Below the pieces are notes generated by a model that saw nothing but the letters and a program-made list of their open reading frames with translations, had not been told where the DNA came from and searched no databases. A stretch of DNA of 64,000 bases from assembly GCF_051860665.1 (NCBI RefSeq), contig NZ_JBHYDM010000018.1, forward strand, positions 1-64,000. Direction: 5' to 3'. Source of the stretch: Falsiroseomonas sp051860665 (GTDB taxonomy: Bacteria > Pseudomonadota > Alphaproteobacteria > Acetobacterales > Acetobacteraceae). Positions 34,188 to 42,175 of the stretch are shown here, in pieces. The position numbers and the translations under genes are program-made. Position 1 is the first letter of the stretch. Every line of letters begins with the position of its first letter.

Positions 34188-35776
34188 GCGCCCTGGCAAG
34201 GCACCTCCGCGTCAGCGCGGCATCGCTCGGCCTGGTCGCTCTCTTCGCCATGCCGGCCGTGGCGCAGACGACGCTGACCATGGGCATCAGCGCCGCTCCC
34301 GGCTCGGTGGACCCGCATTTCAACCAGGGCACCTCCACGCAGACCCTGACCTACCATGTCTTTGAGGCGCTGACGGATCGCCGCCCGGATTCCACCCTGG
34401 CGCCGAGCCTTGCGCTGAGCTGGAGGCCGGTGGCGGAGACAGTCTGGGAATTCAAGCTGCGTCCGGGCGTGCGCTTCTCCAACGGCCAGCCCTTCACGGC
34501 GGAGGACGTGGCCTTCACCGTCGGGCGCGTGCCGAACGTGCCCAATGCGACCTCCAGCTATGCCGGCCAGGTGCGCTCGATCAGCCGGGTGGAGGTGGTC
34601 GATCCGCTGACTGTCCATTTCCACACGGATGGCCCCGCGCCGACCCTGCCGATGGACCTTTCGGTGGTCGCCATCGTCTCCCGCCAGGTCGGCGAGGGTG
34701 CGACGACGGATGACTACAATGCGCTGCGCGCCGCAATCGGCACGGGGTCTTTCATCCTGCGCAGCTACGCGCCGGGGACGGAAGCGGAGCTGGTGCGCAA
34801 CGAGGGCTGGTGGGGGGCGCGGCCGGATTGGGACCGCGTCGTGTTCCGCTACATCCCCAATGCCGGCGCACGGTCAGCAGCGCTGCTTTCGGGCGGGGTG
34901 GACCTGATCGACCTGCCCTCGCCGAACGACCTGCCGCGTTTCCGCAGCGATCCCAATACGGCCGTGCATTCGGCGCAGGGGTTGCGGCTGGTCTACCTGG
35001 CACCGAACCAATCGGCGGAGGTGGCACCGCATGTCACGGATAATGAGGGACGGCCGCTGGCGACCAATCCGCTGAAGGACCGGCGCGTCCGGCAGGCCCT
35101 GTCCATCGCCATCCATCGCCAGGCGCTGGCGGAGCGGATCATGCAGGGCACCGCGGTGCCCAACTACCAGTTCATGCCGCCGGGGGCCTATTCCTACAAT
35201 CCGGCGATCGCCGTGCCGCAGCCGGACCCGGTGGCGGCCCGGCGACTGCTGGCCGAGGCCGGCTATCCCGACGGCTTCCGCATGGTGCTGCACGTCGCCG
35301 GCAATGCGCGGCCGACCGATCCCGTCTCGGCCCAGGCCATCGCGCAGATGTGGACGCGCATCGGCGTGCAGACCACGGTGGAGGTCCTGCCGCTTGCCGC
35401 CTACGGCCCGCGGGCCGCGCGCATGGAGTTTCCCATCACGATGTGGGGCTGGGCGAGTTCGGGTCAGGCCGGGCATCCGCTGATCAATGTGGTCAGCACC
35501 TTCGATCGCGACCGCTCGACGGGCAGCTTCAACCGGTCCGGCTATTCCAATGCCGCGCTGGATGCGCTGATTGCCCGCGCCCTCACGACGCTCGACGATG
35601 GCGCGCGGGAGGCGCAGTTGCGGCAGGCCGTGGCCATGGCGGTGGAGGATGCCGCGGTCATTCCGCTCTACCAGCTCACCAATTTCTGGGCGACGCGCCG
35701 GGGCATCACCTACGAGGCCAGCGGCTACGACTATACGCGCGCCGTGCTGGCGCGCCGCAATACCGGGGCGCGCTGA
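34184..35776 (+). CDS. ABC transporter substrate-binding protein, family 5
   Basis: 530-residue homologue of the preceding gene in fold, clearly diverged. A signal peptide (SLGLVALFAMPAVAQ, cleaved near 28) is followed by APGSVDPHFNQGTST and LRPGVRFSNGQPFTAEDVAF. The GTG start overlaps the previous stop, and its own stop overlaps the RidA ATG by one base. Two tandem receptors without permeases suggest two ligands feeding one shared importer encoded elsewhere. Confidence 0.87.
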   Translation: MSALARHLRVSAASLGLVALFAMPAVAQTTLTMGISAAPGSVDPHFNQGTSTQTLTYHVFEALTDRRPDSTLAPSLALSWRPVAETVWEFKLRPGVRFSNGQPFTAEDVAFTVGRVPNVPNATSSYAGQVRSISRVEVVDPLTVHFHTDGPAPTLPMDLSVVAIVSRQVGEGATTDDYNALRAAIGTGSFILRSYAPGTEAELVRNEGWWGARPDWDRVVFRYIPNAGARSAALLSGGVDLIDLPSPNDLPRFRSDPNTAVHSAQGLRLVYLAPNQSAEVAPHVTDNEGRPLATNPLKDRRVRQALSIAIHRQALAERIMQGTAVPNYQFMPPGAYSYNPAIAVPQPDPVAARRLLAEAGYPDGFRMVLHVAGNARPTDPVSAQAIAQMWTRIGVQTTVEVLPLAAYGPRAARMEFPITMWGWASSGQAGHPLINVVSTFDRDRSTGSFNRSGYSNAALDALIARALTTLDDGAREAQLRQAVAMAVEDAAVIPLYQLTNFWATRRGITYEASGYDYTRAVLARRNTGAR

Positions 35777-36180
35777 TGACCAGGGTCTTCACCTCCAGCC
35801 CGCCCGGCGTTCGCGCGGGCGAAAGCTACGAGCAGGCCTCCCGCGCCGGCGACTTCATCTTCCTCTCCGGCCAGGTCGCAAAGGATGAGAACGGCCATTG
35901 GGTCGGCGGCGATGCCGCCAACCAGGCGCGTCAGATCTGGCGCAACATCGACCGCGTCCTGGCGCATATGGGCGCGACGAAGGACGACATCGCCAAGGTC
36001 ACGACGATCCTGACGAATGCCGCGGACCGGGAGGCCGTGACGGCCGTGCGCCTGGACTACCTCGGCGATCATCGCCCGCCGCATACCGGCCTCTATGTGC
36101 CGGTGCTCGGCCGGCCGCAGATCACGATGGAAGTCGAGGTCATCGCCTATGCGCCGCAGGCGAAAGCGCCCTCCCCATGA
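35776..36180 (+). CDS. RidA family protein (reactive imine/enamine deaminase)
   Basis: 134-residue YjgF/YER057c/UK114 protein. Family features are GDFIFLSGQVAKDENG, NIDRVLAHMGATKDDIAKVT and the C-terminal GRPQITMEVEVIAYAP. RidA proteins hydrolyse enamine/imine intermediates released by PLP enzymes and oxidases. Placement just before a PLP aminotransferase and within reach of an amine-oxidising operon fits that. It starts with TGATG overlap and ends with ATGA overlap. Confidence 0.85.
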   Translation: MTRVFTSSPPGVRAGESYEQASRAGDFIFLSGQVAKDENGHWVGGDAANQARQIWRNIDRVLAHMGATKDDIAKVTTILTNAADREAVTAVRLDYLGDHRPPHTGLYVPVLGRPQITMEVEVIAYAPQAKAPSP

Positions 36181-37307
36181 TCCCCGTCTATGACCGGCGG
36201 AAGCTCTATCTCGACGACAAGGCCGCCATCGATGCCGCGGTGGCGCGCGTGCTGGCCAGCGGGCGCTATGACTGGGGCGACGAGGTTCCGGCCTTCGAGG
36301 GCGAACTGGCGGCCTGGCTCGGCGCCGGGCATTTCGTGGCCACCGGCTCTGGCACCGCGGCGCTGAAGGCGGCGTTCCGCGCGCTCCGCATCGGGCCGGG
36401 CGCGGAGGTGATCACCGTCGCCAATACCGACATGGCGAACAGCACCGCCATCCATTCGGTCGGCGCCAGGGTGGTGTGGGTGGATATCGATCCGCTGACG
36501 CGCTGCATGGACCCGGCGGCCTGCGCGGCCGCCATCACGCCGCGGACCGCCGCCATCCTGCCGGTCGACATGTATGGCCAGCCCTGCGACATCCGGGCCT
36601 TCAGCAAGCTGGCCGACCGGCACGGGCTGGCGCTGATCGAGGATGCCTGCCTGGCATTGGGCGCGGAGATCGAGGGCCAGCGCCTCGGCCGCTTCGCGGA
36701 TATCACCTGCTTCAGCTTCTCCTCCGGCAAGCATCTCGGCGCCATGGGCAATGCCGGCGGCTGCGCCACGCAGGATGCCGAGGTCGCGCGCCGTCTGCGC
36801 CTGGTCTCGGGTGACGGGCAGGACCGCGCCCGGCACCGCATGCAGCCGCGTCCGCTGGCCCTGCATCATGAGGAGGAGAGCCAGAACGACCGCATGGACG
36901 AGATCCAGGCCGCGGTGCTGCGGGCCAAGCTGCCGTCACTGGACCGGACGCTGGCGCAACGGCGCGCGCAGGCCGCGCGCTATTCGCAGGCGCTTGCGGG
37001 CCTGGTGCAGGTGCCGGCGGAACAGCCGGGCCTGCGCCACGCCTGGCGCAACTACGTCATCGAGACGCCGGAGCGGGAGGCGCTGGCGCGGCACCTGACC
37101 GCCGCGGGCGTGCAGTGCAACGCACTCTACAGCCCGCCGATGCATCTTCAGCCGGTCTATGCCGGGCTCGGCGTCACGCGCGGGCAATTGCCGAAGACGG
37201 AGGCCTCGGCAGACCGGCTGCTGGGCCTGCCGATCGGACCGCACCTGCAGATGGCGGATATCGATGGGGTGACGGCCGCCATGTGCCGGTGGAAGCGCAC
37301 GGATTGA
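36177..37307 (+). CDS. DegT/DnrJ/EryC1/StrS family aminotransferase
   Basis: 376-residue PLP enzyme. The phosphate-binding ATGSGTAALKAAF is near residues 55-67, the PLP-ring region EDACLALGAE near 155-164 and the Schiff-base Lys185 in FSSGKHLGAMGNAGG. Family members transfer amino groups to keto sugars or similar ketones; some are dehydratases, but the Lys is present here. Chain length is typical. It closes the operon beginning at 32616 and is followed by a hairpin. Confidence 0.86.
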   Translation: MIPVYDRRKLYLDDKAAIDAAVARVLASGRYDWGDEVPAFEGELAAWLGAGHFVATGSGTAALKAAFRALRIGPGAEVITVANTDMANSTAIHSVGARVVWVDIDPLTRCMDPAACAAAITPRTAAILPVDMYGQPCDIRAFSKLADRHGLALIEDACLALGAEIEGQRLGRFADITCFSFSSGKHLGAMGNAGGCATQDAEVARRLRLVSGDGQDRARHRMQPRPLALHHEEESQNDRMDEIQAAVLRAKLPSLDRTLAQRRAQAARYSQALAGLVQVPAEQPGLRHAWRNYVIETPEREALARHLTAAGVQCNALYSPPMHLQPVYAGLGVTRGQLPKTEASADRLLGLPIGPHLQMADIDGVTAAMCRWKRTD

Positions 37308-37320
37308 CCGCCTCCGCGTG

Positions 37321-37359
37321 GTGATGGGCGCGGCCGCGGCGCAGCCTGTCGCCCATCAC
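37321..37359. terminator. Hairpin between convergent operons
   Basis: GTGATGGGCG (37321-37330) pairs perfectly with CGCCCATCAC (37350-37359) around a 19-base GC-rich loop. It lies between the DegT stop and the end of the convergent Bug gene, whose stop codon is inside the right arm. No T-run follows, so it may act as an mRNA 3'-end stabiliser or with Rho. Confidence 0.45.
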
Positions 37360-38333
37360 TGCCAGGGCGTGCGCTGCCAGATCCCCTGGTAGCGCGCGAG
37401 CTGCGCCGGCATCTGCGCCTCCCACTCCGCGCCGCGCAGGAAGGCCATGGCGAGTTCCAGCTGGCGGACCTTCTCGGCCCATTCCGGCGTGGCGATCACC
37501 TTCGCGATCGCATCCTCCAGCCGCTTCGCGATCTCGTCCGGGATGCCAAGCGGCGCACCCAGCCCGCGCTCACTCGTCATCTGCACGTCGAAACCCTCCT
37601 CGCGGAAGGTCGGCACGTCCGGCATCAGCTCCCAGCGATGCTCTCCCATGCCGGCGATGGCGCGGAGCAGCGGATTCTCCTGCCCCAGCATGCCGATCTC
37701 GCCGAGGTTGAGGCCCGCGATATCGATCTGCTTGCCGAGCACGGCATTCCGCACCGGTCCGGCGCCGGCGAAGGGCGCGTGGATGAATTCTGCCCCCGAC
37801 GCCGCCTCGAACAGCGTCAGGCCCAGATGGTCGTCGGTGCCGATGCCGGAGGAGCCGACGCTGATGGTGCCCGGGCGTCGCTTCGCGGCCTCGACCACGT
37901 CCTTCAGCGTGCGAAAGGGTGAATCGCGATGCACGACGAAGGCGCTCGGATCATCGACCAGGCGCGCGATCAGCCGGATCTGCGCGCGGTCGTAGCGGAC
38001 CCGTCGCTGCACGCCGAGCGAGAGATAGCCGGGCGTGTTGATGGTGCCGAGCGTGTAGCCATCCGGCCGGGCGGCCTGCAGCGCGACATAGGCGGTCTCC
38101 CCGCCGGCGCCGGGCCGGTTGGAGACGACGAAACTGGCGCCCGGCAGCTCCGCCGGCAGGAACTGCGCGAGGGCCCGGACCATGACATCCGTCCCGCCGC
38201 CCGGCGCGAAGCCGACCACGACCTCGATCGGCCGGCCGGCCGGCCAGGCGGGCTGCGCCAGCGCGGGCGCCGCCAGGGAAGCGAGGCCGGCGGCGAGAAT
38301 GCCGCGGCGCGTGGGGGCGGTGTGGGTGCTCAT
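37356..38333 (-). CDS. Bug/TctC family substrate-binding protein
   Basis: 325-residue periplasmic protein with a Tat-like RRGILAAGLASLAAPALAQ signal. The family motif is WPAGRPIEVVVGFAPGGGTDV, and the ligand loop is NRPGAGGETAYVALQAA. An AGAGGAAACC ribosome site precedes the ATG. It follows the 2-hydroxyacid dehydrogenase gene on the same strand (88 bases apart), so a hydroxy or keto acid is the likely ligand. No TctA/TctB nearby. Confidence 0.88.
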   Translation of the reverse strand: MSTHTAPTRRGILAAGLASLAAPALAQPAWPAGRPIEVVVGFAPGGGTDVMVRALAQFLPAELPGASFVVSNRPGAGGETAYVALQAARPDGYTLGTINTPGYLSLGVQRRVRYDRAQIRLIARLVDDPSAFVVHRDSPFRTLKDVVEAAKRRPGTISVGSSGIGTDDHLGLTLFEAASGAEFIHAPFAGAGPVRNAVLGKQIDIAGLNLGEIGMLGQENPLLRAIAGMGEHRWELMPDVPTFREEGFDVQMTSERGLGAPLGIPDEIAKRLEDAIAKVIATPEWAEKVRQLELAMAFLRGAEWEAQMPAQLARYQGIWQRTPWQ

Positions 38334-38421
38334 GGTTTCCTCTCCATTGGAACGTCTTCAGGATTGCGGGCAGGCGGTGGCGCAGGCGCCCCATCCGCAG
38401 GGCGCGTCGCGCGTCATCCCT

Positions 38422-39429
38422 TCAGGCTGCCACGCGCAGGCCGCCCGGGATCACCACGGCGCCCGGCAGGGCCGGCAGTCGCCCTGCCAGCACCGCGACG
38501 ATGCTCTCGGCGGCGCCCGTGGACATGCCGACGGCGCCGAGCGGCGTATTGGCCGCCAGATGCGGCGTGGGCAGGATGCGCGGATGGCCGCGCAGCGGGC
38601 TCGCGCCGTCCAGCGGCTCCTGCGCGAAGACATCGATGCCGGCCCAGGCGATGTGGCCGGAGTCCAGCGCGGCCAGCAGCGCCGCCTCCTCCACGATGCC
38701 GCCGCGGGCGGTATGCACCAGGATGGCGCCGCGCGGCAGCGCCGCCAGTTCCGCCGCGCCGATCATCCCGCGCGTCGACGCATCCAGCGGGCAGTGCAGC
38801 GACAGCACCTCGGAGCGTGCGAGCAGCGTTGCAAGGTCGGCGACGCGCTCCCCGGGCCCCGGCAGCGGGCCCGCGGGCAGCAGCGGGTCATAGGCGGCGA
38901 TCCGCATGCCGAAGGCCTCCGCCAGGCGCGCGACCTTGGAGCCGATCGCGCCATAGCCCACCAGGCCGAGCGAGACCCCCGCCACGTCGCGGGTCATGCG
39001 GGAGGTCTTCTCCCACAGGCCCTCGCGCATGCCCTGCGCGACCGCGGGCAGGTCCTTCAGCAGGGACAGCATCAGCGCCATCGCATGTTCCGCGACCGAG
39101 CGGGAATTGGCGCCGGCGGCTCGGGTCACGGTCAGCCCGCGCGCCTCGGCGGCCGGCAGGTCGATGCCGTCCACGCCGGCGCCGTGGCGCGCGATGACGC
39201 GCAGCTTGGGCGCCGCCGCATCCATGACCGTGCCGTTGATGATCCCCTGCCGGTGCAACAGCGCGACCGGGCGGTGCGCGGCGATGGCGGCCAGCAGTTC
39301 GGCCTCGGACGGATAGCCGGATGTGCAGGGCACGGCGTAGCCGGCGGATTCGAGGAGGGCGACCGCCTCCGGGGCGAGCTTCGCGGCCGTGACGAGGACC
39401 GCGGGCCTGGTGGCTTCGGGCTGGGGCAT
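38422..39429 (-). CDS. D-isomer 2-hydroxyacid dehydrogenase (SerA/GhrB-like)
   Basis: 335-residue NAD-dependent enzyme. The NAD-binding motif is LGLVGYGAIGSKVARL. The catalytic Arg is in VHTARGGIVEE, the acid in AGIDVFAQEPLDG and the His in PTPHLAANTP. It is a single-unit dehydrogenase, without the regulatory ACT domain of PGDH. ATG 39429 is chosen; GTG 39438 is an alternative. A CGAAA-N5-TTTCG operator and a TATATT -10 lie 45-70 bases upstream, so it is probably controlled by the IclR protein at 41316. Confidence 0.85.
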   Translation of the reverse strand: MPQPEATRPAVLVTAAKLAPEAVALLESAGYAVPCTSGYPSEAELLAAIAAHRPVALLHRQGIINGTVMDAAAPKLRVIARHGAGVDGIDLPAAEARGLTVTRAAGANSRSVAEHAMALMLSLLKDLPAVAQGMREGLWEKTSRMTRDVAGVSLGLVGYGAIGSKVARLAEAFGMRIAAYDPLLPAGPLPGPGERVADLATLLARSEVLSLHCPLDASTRGMIGAAELAALPRGAILVHTARGGIVEEAALLAALDSGHIAWAGIDVFAQEPLDGASPLRGHPRILPTPHLAANTPLGAVGMSTGAAESIVAVLAGRLPALPGAVVIPGGLRVAA

Positions 39430-39484
39430 GCAGGACACTTTCGGAACGGGGCGGGGCGCGCGGTCAGACAGGAATATAGAAAAC

Positions 39485-39499
39485 CGAAATCAAATTTCG
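39485..39499. promoter_or_regulatory. IclR-type operator A: CGAAA-N5-TTTCG
   Basis: CGAAA (39485-39489), TCAAA, TTTCG (39495-39499), extendable to CGAAAT/ATTTCG. It sits between a minus-strand -35-like TTCGAA and TATATT (-10, 39478-39473) of the dehydrogenase gene, an ideal repressor site. The same arms and spacing occur at 40550. The stretch is markedly AT-rich in this genome. Confidence 0.6.
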
Positions 39500-39510
39500 A
39501 AAAGCTGATC

Positions 39511-40485
39511 CTACTCTTTCCAGGGCCGCCGGGCCCAGAGCGCGCGCAGCGCCGCCTCACCCCCCAGTGCCGCGTCGCGATAGGCCGCGCCGACCAGCGG
39601 CTTGAGCGGCAGGCCGGCGCGGGCGGCGGCGTCCGACCAGGCCGGATCGGAGAAGATGGCCGCGAAGGCCGCCTCGATCTGCGCGCGGATCGCCCCCGGC
39701 AGCCCTGGCGGCCCGAAGATGCCCCGGCCTGCGGAAAAGACGACGTCCACCCCGCCCTCGCGATAGGTCGGGATATCCGGTGCGGTGGGATTCCGCTCGG
39801 CGCTGGCCAGGGCCAGGCCACGAATGGACCGGTCGCGCAGCAGGGGCAGCGCCTCGCTGATATTGAAGGCGCCGACCGCCAGCTGGCCACCGAGCAGCGG
39901 CACGAGCAGCTGCGAGGTGCCGTTGAAGGGGATGTGGTTCAGCCGCAGGCTCGCGGCCTCCTCCAGCAGCAGGGTGGCGATGTGGTCGTCCCCGCCGATG
40001 CCGGCGGTGCCATAGGGCACGTCGTCCGGCCGCGCCCGCGCCGCCGCCAGCAGATCGGGCAGCCCCCGCAGCGGACTGTCGGCGCGGACGAACAGGCCGC
40101 AGGGATCCTCGACGACCTGCGCCAGATAGGTGAGTTCCGCCGGCTGCCAGCGGACAGCGCGTTCGATCGGCTGGCTGAGGATGGTGGGGGTCGCGCAGGC
40201 GCCCAGCACGAAGCCATCGGGTGCGGCATTCGCCACCGCCTCGGTGCCGACCTGGCCCCCGGCGCCGGCCCGGTTGCCGACGATGACGCGCGCGCCGGGC
40301 AGCTGCGCGGCGAGGAAGGGGGCGACGGTGCGCGCCATGACATCCATGCCGCCGCCGGGCGCAAAGGGCACCACGATCTCGATCGGGCGTGTCGCCGGCC
40401 AGCCGCGCTGGGCCAGCGCCGGCGTGGCCAGCATGGCGGCGGCGGCGGAAAGGGCGGTGCGGCGCCCGAAAAGGGGTGCTGGCAT
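39511..40485 (-). CDS. Bug/TctC family substrate-binding protein
   Basis: 324-residue periplasmic receptor with signal RRTALSAAAAMLATPALAQ. WPATRPIEIVVPFAPGGGMDV and the NRAGAGGQVGTEAVA loop define the family. Upstream in-frame codons to 41262 are not coding. It has its own promoter and IclR-type operator at 40550, and is separated from the dehydrogenase gene by operator A, so the two units are co-regulated rather than simply co-transcribed. Confidence 0.87.
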   Translation of the reverse strand: MPAPLFGRRTALSAAAAMLATPALAQRGWPATRPIEIVVPFAPGGGMDVMARTVAPFLAAQLPGARVIVGNRAGAGGQVGTEAVANAAPDGFVLGACATPTILSQPIERAVRWQPAELTYLAQVVEDPCGLFVRADSPLRGLPDLLAAARARPDDVPYGTAGIGGDDHIATLLLEEAASLRLNHIPFNGTSQLLVPLLGGQLAVGAFNISEALPLLRDRSIRGLALASAERNPTAPDIPTYREGGVDVVFSAGRGIFGPPGLPGAIRAQIEAAFAAIFSDPAWSDAAARAGLPLKPLVGAAYRDAALGGEAALRALWARRPWKE

Positions 40486-40519
40486 CTCGATGGTTTCCTT
40501 CCCCGCGCCGCGGCTTTGC

Positions 40520-40550
40520 TTGACAGGCTCAGACGGCACTCGAATATAAC
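40520..40550 (+). promoter_or_regulatory. Candidate plus-strand promoter facing the decayed Bug gene and IclR
   Basis: A perfect TTGACA (40520-40525) and TATAAC (40545-40550), with a long 19-base spacer, read rightward. The operator at 40550-40564 touches the -10, so transcription through the pseudogene into the IclR gene would be autoregulated. The spacing is not ideal. Confidence 0.35.
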
Positions 40551-40564
40551 GAAACGCCATTTCG
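40550..40564. promoter_or_regulatory. IclR-type operator B: CGAAA-N5-TTTCG
   Basis: CGAAA (40550-40554), CGCCA, TTTCG (40560-40564): same arms and spacing as operator A. On the minus strand it lies between TTGTTT and TATATT 65 bases before the Bug start at 40485; on the plus strand it follows a TTGACA promoter. It therefore fits a divergent repressor site for the IclR protein at 41316. Confidence 0.6.
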
Positions 40565-40612
40565 AAAAACAAGCCCCGGCAACAGGGCATCCCCGGGAAG
40601 GAATCGCGCCTC

Positions 40613-41176
40613 ATGCTCTCCGCCGCCAGATCCTCCGCGCCGGTCTCGCCGCCATGCCGCTCGCCTGCGGGGCGCTGTCCCGGCCCGGGCTCGCGCAGGG
40701 CGGCGCGGCGGGCGAAGCCTGGCCGTCGCGCCCGATCCGCCTCGTCGTCGCCTGGGCGCCCGGCGGGGCCGTGCATACCATCGCGCGGCGCCTCCCGCCC
40801 AAGCTCGCCGTGAGCCTGGGACGGCCGGTGGTCGTGATCGCCGTGCACCGCCACGCGCCCTGGCCCGACCTCGCGGCGCTGATCGCGGCCGCGAAGCGCG
40901 AGCCGGAGCGTATCACCTACGGCACCGGCGGCAGCGGCAGCGCGCCGTACTTCGCCACCGCCGCCTTCGCCCAGGCCGCCGGAACCCGCATGCTGCACCT
41001 GCCCTTCCGCGGGGCGGGGGAGGCGGTGACCAATGTGCTGTCGCGCCAGGTGGACGCGGTCATGGTCTCGCTCGACTTGGCGCTCGGCCATGTCCAGGGC
41101 GGCACGCTGCGCGTGCTCGCAATCAGCGGCGCGCAGCGCGCGCCCGTCCTGCCGCAGGTCGCCACCTTCAAGGGGG
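40613..41176 (+). pseudogene. Decayed Bug/TctC gene
   Basis: An ATG at 40613 with a GGGAAGGAA ribosome site is out of frame by one base with the following Bug sequence: RRQILRAGLAAMPLACG signal, WPSRPIRLVVAWAPGGAV, then PWPDLAALIAAAKREPERIT, FRGAGEAVTNVLSRQVDAV and VLPQVATFKGAE. After LGRPVVVI the chain jumps to HRHAPWPDL, so the central ligand loop (60-90 residues) is deleted, and the C-terminal fifth is missing. It is thus frameshifted, internally deleted and 3'-truncated. Confidence 0.75.
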
Positions 41177-41290
41177 CTGAACGACCGGGCCCTCGGCGCG
41201 GATGGCAGCATCTTCTTCACAGACCAGGAACAGACCGGCCTGCACGACCCGACCGGCCGCATCCTGCGCGCGCGCCCGGAATCGGCTTAG
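41174..41290 (+). pseudogene. SMP-30/gluconolactonase 3' fragment
   Basis: In a different frame from the decayed Bug gene, 38 codons read LNDRALGADGSIFFTDQEQ, then TGLHDPTGRILRARPESA and stop. The pattern NDxxxGxDGSIxFTDxxxTGLHDPTGRxxR is that of SMP-30/gluconolactonase proteins. The rest of the gene is absent; the fragment is welded to the Bug remnant, marking a deletion that removed a lactonase gene beside the IclR regulator. Confidence 0.55.
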
Positions 41291-41315
41291 ATGCGGCCTG
41301 ATGACGGAGGCGCCC

Positions 41316-42059
41316 ATGGTGGAGAAGGAAAAGCGAAGGCCGGCGCTTGAGGGCGTTGCTTCGGCGGACCGTGCCCTGACCGTGCTCTCGGCCTTCCGCA
41401 AGGGCGATCGGGCCCTGTCGCTGGCGGAGCTGGCGGAACGGACCGGCCTGGTGAAGAGCACCATCATGCGTCTGGCCATCTCGCTGGAGGAGCATGGCTA
41501 TCTGGCGCGCGAGGAGGAGGGCGCCTATCGGCTCGATGCCGAGGTCCTCCGCCTCGGCTCCATCTACACGCAATCCTTCCGGCTGGATGCGCATGTGATC
41601 CCGGTGCTGGAGGAGCTCGTGGCCCGGACGGGCGAGACGGCGGCCTTCTACGTGCGGCGCGGGGAGCAGCGGCTCTGCCTGCATCGGGTGGACAGCCCGC
41701 ATCTGCTGCGGATGCATGTGCGGGTCGGCGATGCGCTGCCGCTCGACAATTCCGGCATCGCCCAGGTGCTGCGGGCCTTCGCGCCGCGACCCCTGCCGTC
41801 CTATGCCGCGACGCTCGAGCTGCCGATCGTCACCATGGGGGCGACGGATCCGCATACCGGCGCGATGGCTGCGCCGGTGTTCGGGCCGGGTGACAAGCTC
41901 GCCGGTGCCCTCGCGCTCTCCGCGCCGGTGATCCGCTGGACCGCGGAGGCGCAGGCGGCCGCCCGGCCGATCCTCACCGAGGCGGCTGCAACTCTGACCC
42001 GGCGGATCGGTGGCGAGATGCCGGAACGGCCGCGCGTCGGCGCCGAGCCGGCCGGCTGA
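41316..42059 (+). CDS. IclR family transcriptional regulator
   Basis: 247-residue regulator. The winged helix region reads SADRALTVLSAFRKGDRALS, LAELAERTGLVKSTIMRLA and SLEEHGYLAREEEGAYRLD. The effector domain follows (ETAAFYVRRGEQRLCLHRVD, LPLDNSGIAQVL). ATG 41316 has GGAGG six bases before; ATG 41301 is an alternative. It is adjacent to Bug genes, a 2-hydroxyacid dehydrogenase and a lost lactonase, and two CGAAA-N5-TTTCG sites are close by, so it probably represses a hydroxy-acid or lactone catabolic set. Confidence 0.86.
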   Translation: MVEKEKRRPALEGVASADRALTVLSAFRKGDRALSLAELAERTGLVKSTIMRLAISLEEHGYLAREEEGAYRLDAEVLRLGSIYTQSFRLDAHVIPVLEELVARTGETAAFYVRRGEQRLCLHRVDSPHLLRMHVRVGDALPLDNSGIAQVLRAFAPRPLPSYAATLELPIVTMGATDPHTGAMAAPVFGPGDKLAGALALSAPVIRWTAEAQAAARPILTEAAATLTRRIGGEMPERPRVGAEPAG

Positions 42060-42087
42060 GCGGGATTGGAAGGCGGGCGACGAGGCT

Positions 42088-42107
42088 GGCCTTTCGCGCG
42101 GAAGGCC
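42088..42107. terminator. Possible hairpin between convergent regulators
   Basis: GGCCTTTC pairs with GGAAGGCC (42088-42107, loop GCGC, one G-T pair) between the end of the IclR gene and the end of the convergent LysR gene. No T-run follows, so terminator function is uncertain. Confidence 0.3.
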
Positions 42108-42175
42108 TGTCCCCGAGCGGGCGCGGTTGGAGAGGGCGGTTGAAGTGGCTGGGCCGGGAGGTGGTGCCCGGCGTC

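Noticed and set aside
38119..41301. 1060-residue plus-strand frame
   Set aside because: Mostly antisense to the dehydrogenase and Bug genes; only its last 220 codons carry real (decayed Bug) sequence, which is annotated as a pseudogene.
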